In this document: piece by piece, positions 15,634 to 22,428 of the stretch
Layout of the letters: each line of letters starts with the position of its first letter
Numbering within the stretch: position 1 is the first letter of the stretch
Source of the DNA: an uncultured Lachnospiraceae bacterium
GTDB lineage: Bacteria; Bacillota; Clostridia; Lachnospirales; Lachnospiraceae
Direction: 5' to 3'
Length of the DNA stretch: 40,666 nt
Assembly: GCA_947623185.1 (NCBI GenBank)
Contig: CANQGL010000015.1
Coordinates: 1 to 40,666, forward strand
Translations under genes and position numbers: made by a program
Notes under the pieces: generated by a model
What the model was told of the DNA's origin: nothing
Seen by the model: only the letters and a program-made list of their open reading frames with translations
Database searches by the model: none

Positions 15634-16321
15634 CACGTTTTTTCGCGGCATTTTCGACTCCGACCTGGTGAGAGTCGTTTCCCTGACGGATTTTCTGCTC
15701 TGCGTCGGGACCTCGCTTCTCGCGGGTCTGATCCTGGCGGGCGCGCATACGTTCCGGTCCCAATACACCAAAAGCTTTGTAGTCACTCTGGCGACGCTGC
15801 CGGCCGTGGTCTGTGTGGTGATCATGATGGTGAACGGAAACATCGGAACGGGCGTCGCGGTGGCGGGCGCGTTCAGCCTCGTGCGTTTCCGCTCCGCTCC
15901 CGGGTCCGCGCGGGAGATCACGGGACTGTTTCTCGCCATGGGAGCGGGACTGATCGCCGGGATGGGATATCTGGGTTTTTCGCTTCTGTTTACGGTCATC
16001 CTGGCGGCCGTATCCATGCTCTACAGCTTTGTGGATCTCGGCGACCGTAAAAGAGCGGGGCGCTATAAGACCTTAAGGATCACGATCCCGGAGGATCTGG
16101 AATATACGGGAGTGTTCGATCCGATCCTGGAGCGGCACGCCGTTTCGTGGAATCTGGTGAAGGTCCAGACGACCAATATGGGCAGCCTGTTCCGCCTGAC
16201 CTACCAGCTGCATATGAAGGATCCGTCGACGGAAAAGGAAATGATCGACGAACTGAGATGCAGGAACGGGAATCTGGAGATCGCCGTTTCCAATCAGGAA
16301 AATGCATCGGATGTTTTATAA
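15626..16321 (+). CDS. DUF4956 membrane protein
   Basis: 231 residues from ATG 15626, preceded by AGGAGG (15612-15617). Four hydrophobic spans (about residues 18-35, 50-70, 75-90 and 105-135) contain the conserved VAGAFSLVRFRSAPGSAREITGLFLAMG stretch (shown in part by AFSLVRFRS) typical of DUF4956, followed by a soluble C-terminal domain with a ferredoxin-like pattern. It is the last gene of the locus and the constant partner of VTC-type proteins in Firmicutes, probably forming its membrane channel or anchor. A single-stranded gap and a tRNA promoter follow. Confidence 0.87.
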   Translation: MFDTFFRGIFDSDLVRVVSLTDFLLCVGTSLLAGLILAGAHTFRSQYTKSFVVTLATLPAVVCVVIMMVNGNIGTGVAVAGAFSLVRFRSAPGSAREITGLFLAMGAGLIAGMGYLGFSLLFTVILAAVSMLYSFVDLGDRKRAGRYKTLRITIPEDLEYTGVFDPILERHAVSWNLVKVQTTNMGSLFRLTYQLHMKDPSTEKEMIDELRCRNGNLEIAVSNQENASDVL

Positions 16322-16329
16322 AATATCAG

Positions 16330-16358
16330 TTGACAGAACGAAAAAAATGGTGTAGAAT
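16330..16358 (+). promoter_or_regulatory. Promoter of tRNA-Arg
   Basis: TTGACA (16330-16335), 17-base spacer, TAGAAT (16353-16358), with the start point about 35 bases before the mature tRNA. Confidence 0.85.
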
Positions 16359-16399
16359 CTATCCTGTTGAGTAGCGGAGGAAACAACGCTTCTTGATGT

Positions 16400-16473
16400 G
16401 CGTCAGTAGCTCAGCTGGATAGAGCATACGGCTACGGACCGTAGTGTCGGGAGTTCGAATCTTCTCTGGCGCG
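16400..16473 (+). tRNA. tRNA-Arg (ACG)
   Basis: Acceptor GCGTCAG (16400-16406) pairs with CTGGCGC (16466-16472), discriminator G16473. Anticodon ACG lies in the loop CTACGGA, so A34 would need editing to inosine. T-loop TTCGAAT. CCA is not encoded. Confidence 0.95.
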
Positions 16474-16480
16474 CTTACAA

Positions 16481-16513
16481 AACCTCGCAATCGATTCGAT
16501 TGTGGGGTTTTTT
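16481..16513 (+). terminator. Terminator after tRNA-Arg
   Basis: CAATCG/CGATTG stem extended by AACC/GGTT-type outer pairs and followed by six T. The amidohydrolase gene starts 64 bases later, and no strong promoter is visible between, so leaky read-through from the tRNA promoter may feed it. Confidence 0.8.
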
Positions 16514-16576
16514 GTTACATAGCGTTCAGTAACGGTTTTGGCGACAGATAAACTGCCTGCGGGAGGGCTGGTAAAA

Positions 16577-17932
16577 ATGAAGACACTGATCAAAAACGGG
16601 CTGCTGATCGACCCGGCGGATAAAATCGAGGCAAAACTGAACCTGGTGATCGAGAACGGAAAGATCACGCTGGTAACGGAGGAAGAACCGGAGGCCGACG
16701 AGGTGATCGACGCGGAAGGCATGGTCGTCGCGCCGGGCTTTATCGATATCCATATGCACGAGGATCCGGTCGTGGACGGAAAGATCGAACCGTGCATCTT
16801 CAACACGATGGCAAAGATGGGCGTGACGACGGTCCTCGCGGGAAACTGCGGTGAATGCCTTTACCACCCGACAAAATATCTCGATCTGGTGGACCGCGAC
16901 GGCGCGCCGGTCAACGTGGCGATGCTGGCGGGGCATATCTGGTTCCGCGAACACGCCGGGGCGACCGACAAATACGCGAAGATCACGCCGGAACAGACGA
17001 AGATCATGAAACGCGAGATCGCGGAGGCGCTAAGGGACGGCGCGATGGGCGTTTCCTTCGGCGTGCGCTATGCGCCCGGGACGACGCAGGAGGAAGTGGA
17101 GGATGTCGCGGAACTCTGCGTTGAGGGCGACCGTATGATCGCCGCGCATATCCGCGACGACGCCGCGATGGTCTGCCCGTCGGCGGTGGAGTTCCTTGAT
17201 GTGGCGAAAAAATTCGGCCTGTCCGCCGAGGTATCGCATATCGGCAGCATGGCCGGTTTCGGACAGATGACCGAATTCCTGCAGCTGGTCGACCGCTACC
17301 GTGCGAACGGGCTGCGCGTGCTCTGCGACTGCTATCCGTACTACGCGTTTTCGACACAGATCGGCGAGACCACCTATGACGAGGGCTTTCTGGAGCGCTA
17401 TCAGACCGATTACAGCTCGATCGAGATGTGCGAGGGGAAATATAAGGGCCAGCGCTGCACGAAGGAGATCTTCGACGAGATGCGGAGAGACTTCCCGGAC
17501 GCCCTGACGGTCTGCTATGTGATGAAGAAGGAGGACGTCGATCTGGCATTCAGCGATTCCGGCGTCATGCTGGCGAGCGACGGCGTTCTGAACTGCGGAC
17601 AGGGACATCCGAGGGCCGCGGGGGCATTCCCGAGACTGATCGCCGGATTCGTGCGGCAGGGGACGCTTTCGCTCTACGAGGCGGTAAACAAAATGACGGC
17701 GATGCCCGCCGAAAAGATGGGACTGGCAGACAAGGGCCGTCTCTCCGTGGGGGCCGACGCCGATATCGTGATCTTCGATCCGGAGACGATCGCCGACCGC
17801 GCGACGTTTGAGGAGCCCACGCTGCCTCCGGTCGGGATCCGGCGGGTGATGATCGGCGGAAAGACGGCGGTGCTCGACGGCGAACTGCTCGACGGGACGC
17901 TCGGACGTTCCGTGAGAAAGACGGGGAAATGA
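16577..17932 (+). CDS. D-aminoacylase-type amidohydrolase
   Basis: 451 residues. A metal-dependent amidohydrolase with the N-terminal beta domain (LIKNGLLIDP, ADEVIDAEGMVVAPGFIDIHMH with His59 and His61), VLAGNCGEC, the histidine in SHIGSM, an aspartate in MLASDGVLN and the closing GADADIVIFDPETI. This is the N-acyl-D-amino-acid deacylase branch, which also contains dihydroorotase-like enzymes. It would free D-amino acids from acylated forms in the cytosol, for example from wall-derived material. ATG 16577 is chosen because GGGAGGG lies 9 bases upstream; the longer in-frame start at 16538 has no such site. Confidence 0.83.
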   Translation: MKTLIKNGLLIDPADKIEAKLNLVIENGKITLVTEEEPEADEVIDAEGMVVAPGFIDIHMHEDPVVDGKIEPCIFNTMAKMGVTTVLAGNCGECLYHPTKYLDLVDRDGAPVNVAMLAGHIWFREHAGATDKYAKITPEQTKIMKREIAEALRDGAMGVSFGVRYAPGTTQEEVEDVAELCVEGDRMIAAHIRDDAAMVCPSAVEFLDVAKKFGLSAEVSHIGSMAGFGQMTEFLQLVDRYRANGLRVLCDCYPYYAFSTQIGETTYDEGFLERYQTDYSSIEMCEGKYKGQRCTKEIFDEMRRDFPDALTVCYVMKKEDVDLAFSDSGVMLASDGVLNCGQGHPRAAGAFPRLIAGFVRQGTLSLYEAVNKMTAMPAEKMGLADKGRLSVGADADIVIFDPETIADRATFEEPTLPPVGIRRVMIGGKTAVLDGELLDGTLGRSVRKTGK

Positions 17933-17949
17933 CGATGGGAGCCAGGATC

Positions 17950-18558
17950 ATGAAGCGGATCCGCAGACTGAGCGGAGTCTTTGCGGCCCTGCTTGTGCTG
18001 CTCATGCTGGCGGGATGCGGCGGAAACGCCGGTTCCGCGGCGGTCGCGGAGACGCAGGGACAGACGCAGACGGAGACGGCGGCGGAGCAGAAAGAAACGA
18101 CCGCGGCGTCAGAGCCGGAGAAAAAGTCCGAAGCATCGGAACCGGAGGAAACGCCCGAGGCAACAGAAACGACGGAAGAAACTCCGGTTATCGACGAGGA
18201 CGGGACTTATACCTCAAAGGATGAAGTCGCGCTCTATATCCATACATATGGAAAACTTCCCTCAAACTATATAACGAAGGACGAGGCGGAGGAGCTCGGC
18301 TGGAAGAAGAAGCAGGGCGAGGCCGGACAGCTTCAGAACGTCGCGCCCGGAAAAAGCATCGGCGGCAGCCGTTTCGGGAATTACGAGGGCCAGCTTCCGG
18401 ACAAAAAAGGCCGGAAATACTATGAATGTGATATCAATTATGTCAGCGGGAACCGCGGGGCGGAGCGCATCATCTATTCAAACGACGGACTGATCTTTTA
18501 CACCGGCGACCACTACGAAACGTTTGAACAGCTCTACCCGAAAGAGGAAGAACCATGA
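17950..18558 (+). CDS. Lipoprotein-anchored barnase-type ribonuclease
   Basis: 202 residues. A lipoprotein signal (VLLMLAGC) and an acidic Glu/Thr/Ala linker of about 60 residues precede a complete barnase-like domain: LYIHTYGKLPSNYITKDEAE, LGWKKKQGEAGQLQNVAPGK, SIGGSRFGNYEGQLP and YECDINYVSGNRG. The catalytic triad equivalents are Glu159, Arg173 and His188, with the same 14 and 15 residue spacings as barnase Glu73, Arg87 and His102, so it should be active. ATG 17950 fits GGGAG upstream and a proper signal peptide; ATG 17929 overlaps the previous stop. Barnase itself is freely secreted, so a predicted membrane anchor is unusual. Its inhibitor follows directly. Confidence 0.9.
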   Translation: MKRIRRLSGVFAALLVLLMLAGCGGNAGSAAVAETQGQTQTETAAEQKETTAASEPEKKSEASEPEETPEATETTEETPVIDEDGTYTSKDEVALYIHTYGKLPSNYITKDEAEELGWKKKQGEAGQLQNVAPGKSIGGSRFGNYEGQLPDKKGRKYYECDINYVSGNRGAERIIYSNDGLIFYTGDHYETFEQLYPKEEEP

Positions 18559-18824
18559 GAAAGATCGTTTTGGATTTTACGGGGATCCAGAATCGTGACA
18601 ATCTTCACCAGTATTTAAAGGAGCGGTTCGGCTTTCCCGAATATTACGGGGAGAATCTGGACGCGCTCTACGACGTGCTGACGGAGCCGATGGAGGAAAC
18701 GGATGTCGTCTTTGCCGAGGACCGGTCGGGCTTTCCGCGCGGCGAAGAGATGCGCTCGTACCTGGAACGTGTGAGAAAGGTCTTTGAAGATGCAGCAGAG
18801 GAAAACGGCAGCCTTCACCTATAA
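18555..18824 (+). CDS. Barstar-family ribonuclease inhibitor
   Basis: 89 residues, the usual barstar length, with the signature FPEYYGENLDALYDVLTEP. Asp36 and Asp40 correspond to the barnase-contacting Asp35 and Asp39 of barstar. Its ATGA overlaps the ribonuclease stop, so the inhibitor is made with the enzyme and protects the cytoplasm before export. No signal peptide, as expected. Confidence 0.9.
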   Translation: MRKIVLDFTGIQNRDNLHQYLKERFGFPEYYGENLDALYDVLTEPMEETDVVFAEDRSGFPRGEEMRSYLERVRKVFEDAAEENGSLHL

Positions 18825-19341
18825 TCTGATCCGTGCGCGCCGCCGGTCCATGTCGCTTCGGGTGGACGAGGATGGGACGGTCACGGTGCGCGCGCCGTAC
18901 CGGCTGGCCGCGGAGGAAGCCGACCGCTTCGTCGAAAAGCACGACGCATGGATCCGCTCGCGCCTTGCGGAATACGAGCGGATAAAGAGCATGAAGCGGA
19001 CCTACACCGACGAGGAGCGGAAGGCGGGGATCGAACGGGCGAGAGCGTTGCTCGACGAAAAATGCCGGTACTTCGCCGCCCGCATGGGCGTGACGTACGG
19101 GCGGATCTCGATCCGCGAGCAGAAGACCCGCTGGGGCAGCTGCAGCGTGAAGGGCAACCTGAATTTCAACTGGAAACTGGCGCTGATGCCGGAGGAGATC
19201 GCCGATTATCTGGTCGTCCACGAGCTGGCGCACCGGCTCGAGATGAACCACGGACCGGCGTTCTGGAAGATCGTGGAGCGGGAGATCCCCGATTACCGGA
19301 ACCGGCGGGAGTGGCTTAGAAAGAATGGGGCACGATATTGA
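18790..19341 (+). CDS. YgjP-type zinc metallopeptidase (DUF45/M48-like)
   Basis: 183 residues. The zinc site is HELAH (His144, Glu145, His148) followed by NHGPAFW; upstream are TRWGSCSVKGNLNFNW and the N-terminal RRRSMSLRVDEDGTVTVRAP, all typical of YgjP. ATG 18790 lies inside the end of the barstar gene (35-base overlap); TTG 18784 is an alternative. The stop overlaps the start of the next gene. Cellular substrates of the family are unclear. Confidence 0.88.
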   Translation: MQQRKTAAFTYNLIRARRRSMSLRVDEDGTVTVRAPYRLAAEEADRFVEKHDAWIRSRLAEYERIKSMKRTYTDEERKAGIERARALLDEKCRYFAARMGVTYGRISIREQKTRWGSCSVKGNLNFNWKLALMPEEIADYLVVHELAHRLEMNHGPAFWKIVEREIPDYRNRREWLRKNGARY

Positions 19342-21086
19342 AAACGCAGGAGGACAGGCAGAAAGAAATATGGATGGTGCAGACGAAGCGCGCGGACTTT
19401 AACGGCCTGGCGGAGAAGCTGGGCGTCAGCCCGGTCTCGGTGCGCATCATGCGCAACCGGGGCATGGAGACCGAGGAGCAGATGCGCCGCTATCTGTTCG
19501 GTACGCCGAAGGATCTGTACGATCCCGCTCTGATGACGGACATGGAGCGCGCGGTCGCGATCGTGAAGGAGAAGCTTCGCGCGGCGAAACGGGTGCGGAT
19601 CATAGGCGATTACGACATCGACGGCGTCTGCTCGACCTACCTGCTCCTTACCGGCCTGAAACGGGCCGCCGCCGCTCTCGGAGGGGACCCGGAGACCGTG
19701 GACTATGAGATCCCGGACCGGATCCGCGACGGATACGGGATCAACGGGAACATCATCCTTTCGGCGGCCGCGGACGGCGTCGACACGCTGGTCACCTGCG
19801 ACAACGGGATCTCGGCCGCGAAGGAGATCGCGCTGGCGAAAGAGCGCGGCATGACGGTCGTCGTCACCGACCATCACGAGGTGCCCGCCGGGGAGAGCGG
19901 ACAGATCCTTCCGCCCGCGGACGCGGTGGTCGACCCGAAGCGCGAGGGCGACCGCTATCCGTTTCCGGAGATCTGCGGCGCGGTCGTGGTCTATAAGCTG
20001 CTAAAGCTCCTTTACCTGGAAGCCGGAGTCCCGGAGCGCGAGTGGGAGGACCTGCTCGGCTTCGCGGCGATCGCCACGGTCGGCGACGTGATGCGCTTGC
20101 AGGATGAAAACCGGATCATCGTAAAATACGGGCTGCGTCAGATCGCCCATACAAAGAACGCCGGGCTGCGAAAGCTCGTCGAGAAGACGGGGCTCGATAT
20201 CCGCGCGCTGACCGCCTACCACATCGGATTTGTGATCGGGCCCTGCCTGAACGCGGGGGGACGGCTCCAGACCGCGAAACTGGCTTTGCGGCTCCTCCTT
20301 TCCGACGACGAGGCGGAGGCGGACCGTCTGGCGGAGGAACTGAAGGAACTCAACGACATGCGCAAGGACATGACGCGAAAGGGCGAGGAGGAAGCAATCC
20401 GCCAGGTCGAGGAACGGTTCTCGCAGGATAAGGTGCTGGTCGTGTTCCTGCCGGAATGCCACGAATCGCTGGCGGGGATCATAGCCGGACGGCTCCGCGA
20501 ACATTTTCACAGGCCGTCGTTCGTCCTCACGCGCGGCGAGACGTCGGTGAAGGGCTCCGGCCGTTCGATCGAGCAGTACCATATGTTCCGGGCGCTCGGC
20601 GAGGTGGCGGACCTGCTCCCGAAATTCGGCGGCCATCCGATGGCCGCGGGACTTTCGATCGAGGAGAAGGACATCGACGAATTCCGGCGCAGGCTGAACC
20701 GGAATGCAAATCTAACCGAAAATGATTTTATTCCCAAAGTTTGGATCGATGTGCCGATGCCGCTCGGCTATATCAGCGAAGCGCTCGTTTACGAGCTGTC
20801 GGAGCTGGAGCCGTTCGGCCAGGGGAACGAGAAACCGCTGTTTGCCCAGAAGGATCTGACGATCCGCGGTCTGCGCGTGCTGGGCCGCAACCGGAACCTG
20901 GCGAAATTAAATCTCGTCACGCCGGAGGGGCTTGCGATGGACGGTCTGCTGTTTACGGACGGCGACGCGTTTGCGCAGGAGGCGGCCGGATGCCGGTCGA
21001 TCGACGCGGTCTACTATCCCGACATCAACGAGTACAACGGTAACCGGACCTTACAGGTCATAATCAAACATTACATACTACATTGA
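19338..21086 (+). CDS. recJ: Single-stranded-DNA-specific exonuclease RecJ (DHH family)
   Basis: 582 residues with DHH phosphoesterase motifs [20 protein letters not shown] and VTDHHEV, the mid-region PCLNAGGRL and the DHHA1 domain ([28 protein letters not shown]), plus a C-terminal OB-like part ([13 protein letters not shown]). It would degrade 5'-ended single strands in recombination and repair. Length agrees with the family. The TTG start at 19338 overlaps the preceding stop; its upstream AATGGGG is weak, so a slightly later start is possible. Confidence 0.87.
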   Translation: MKTQEDRQKEIWMVQTKRADFNGLAEKLGVSPVSVRIMRNRGMETEEQMRRYLFGTPKDLYDPALMTDMERAVAIVKEKLRAAKRVRIIGDYDIDGVCSTYLLLTGLKRAAAALGGDPETVDYEIPDRIRDGYGINGNIILSAAADGVDTLVTCDNGISAAKEIALAKERGMTVVVTDHHEVPAGESGQILPPADAVVDPKREGDRYPFPEICGAVVVYKLLKLLYLEAGVPEREWEDLLGFAAIATVGDVMRLQDENRIIVKYGLRQIAHTKNAGLRKLVEKTGLDIRALTAYHIGFVIGPCLNAGGRLQTAKLALRLLLSDDEAEADRLAEELKELNDMRKDMTRKGEEEAIRQVEERFSQDKVLVVFLPECHESLAGIIAGRLREHFHRPSFVLTRGETSVKGSGRSIEQYHMFRALGEVADLLPKFGGHPMAAGLSIEEKDIDEFRRRLNRNANLTENDFIPKVWIDVPMPLGYISEALVYELSELEPFGQGNEKPLFAQKDLTIRGLRVLGRNRNLAKLNLVTPEGLAMDGLLFTDGDAFAQEAAGCRSIDAVYYPDINEYNGNRTLQVIIKHYILH

Positions 21087-21096
21087 AGGAGGCTAC

Positions 21097-22344
21097 ATGG
21101 TAAACGAAGTAATGAAATTCATCGCGGCGCAGGATCCCGAGGTGGGGGCCGCAGTCGAGGCGGAATGCGCGAGACAGAGACGCAACCTTGAGTTGATCGC
21201 ATCCGAGAACATCGTCTCCGAGGCGGTCATGATGACGATGGGGACCGTCCTCACCAACAAGTACGCCGAGGGGTATCCCGGAAAGCGCTACTACGGCGGG
21301 TGCGAGCATGTGGACACGGTCGAGACGCTGGCGATCGAGCGCGCGAAGAAGCTGTTCGGCTGCGATTACGCGAACGTCCAGCCGCATTCCGGCGCGCAGG
21401 CCAACATGGCCGTGTTCATCGCGATGCTGAAACCGGGCGATACGGTGATGGGAATGAACCTGGACCACGGCGGCCACCTGACGCACGGAAGCCCGGTCAA
21501 TTTCTCGGGCCTTTACTTTAACATCGTGCCCTACGGCGTGGATGACGAGGGCTTTTTGGACTATGACGCGCTGGAGAAAAAGGCGCTGGAGGTCCGGCCG
21601 AAGCTGATCATCGCCGGTGCGAGCGCATACTGCCGCACGATCGATTTTAAGCGTTTCCGCGAGATCTGCGACAAATGCGGCGCTTATCTGATGGTCGATA
21701 TGGCCCATATCGCCGGTCTTGTCGCGGCCGGCCTTCATCCGAGCCCGATCCCGTATGCGGACGTGGTGACGACGACGACGCACAAGACGCTGCGCGGCCC
21801 GCGGGGCGGCATGATCCTCGCGAACAAAGAGGCGGCGGATAAATTCAACTTCAACAAGGCGATCTTTCCGGGCACGCAGGGCGGTCCGCTCGAGCATGTG
21901 ATCGCGGCGAAGGCCGTCTGTTTCGGCGAGGCCCTGAAACCGGAGTTTAAGGCGTATCAGGAGCAGGTCCTCAAAAACGCGAAGGCGCTGGCGGCGGCTT
22001 TAAAGCGCCAGGGCTTCAACGTCCTGACCGGCGGGACCGACAATCACCTCATGCTTCTGGATCTGCGCGGCATGGATATCTCCGGCAAGGAGCTGCAGAA
22101 CCGCTGCGACGAAGTCTACATCACGCTGAACAAGAATACCGTCCCGAACGATCCGAGAAGTCCCTTCGTGACCTCCGGCGTGCGGATCGGCACTCCGGCC
22201 GTCACCTCCCGCGGACTGGTCGAAAGCGACATGGACAAGGTTGCCGAGTGCATCTGGATGGCGGCGACCGATTTCGAGAACAAAGCCGACGCGATCCGCG
22301 AGGCCGTAACGGAGATCTGCGATCGCTATCCGATCTATCCGTAA
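21097..22344 (+). CDS. glyA: Serine hydroxymethyltransferase
   Basis: 415 residues, full length. PLP-binding Lys230 lies in [15 protein letters not shown]; other marks are [61 protein letters not shown] and the C-terminal [14 protein letters not shown]. It converts serine and tetrahydrofolate to glycine and methylene-tetrahydrofolate in the cytosol. It begins 10 bases after recJ with GAAGGAGG as ribosome binding site. It is followed by a terminator whose stem includes the next gene's ribosome binding site. Confidence 0.97.
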   Translation: MVNEVMKFIAAQDPEVGAAVEAECARQRRNLELIASENIVSEAVMMTMGTVLTNKYAEGYPGKRYYGGCEHVDTVETLAIERAKKLFGCDYANVQPHSGAQANMAVFIAMLKPGDTVMGMNLDHGGHLTHGSPVNFSGLYFNIVPYGVDDEGFLDYDALEKKALEVRPKLIIAGASAYCRTIDFKRFREICDKCGAYLMVDMAHIAGLVAAGLHPSPIPYADVVTTTTHKTLRGPRGGMILANKEAADKFNFNKAIFPGTQGGPLEHVIAAKAVCFGEALKPEFKAYQEQVLKNAKALAAALKRQGFNVLTGGTDNHLMLLDLRGMDISGKELQNRCDEVYITLNKNTVPNDPRSPFVTSGVRIGTPAVTSRGLVESDMDKVAECIWMAATDFENKADAIREAVTEICDRYPIYP

Positions 22345-22371
22345 GCGGCGAACGGCATAACGGCATATTTT

Positions 22372-22428
22372 CCCCTCCCTCTCTCATAGACTGGCAACAG
22401 ACGAAAGAGACTGGGAGGGGATTTTTTT
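22372..22428 (+). terminator. glyA terminator overlapping the start of the P-ATPase gene
   Basis: CCCCTCCC (22372-22379) pairs with GGGAGGGG (22413-22420), helped by CTCT/AGAG inside, then comes a run of seven T (22422-22428). The 3' arm is also the only ribosome binding site for the next gene, and the last two T begin its TTG start codon. Confidence 0.75.
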
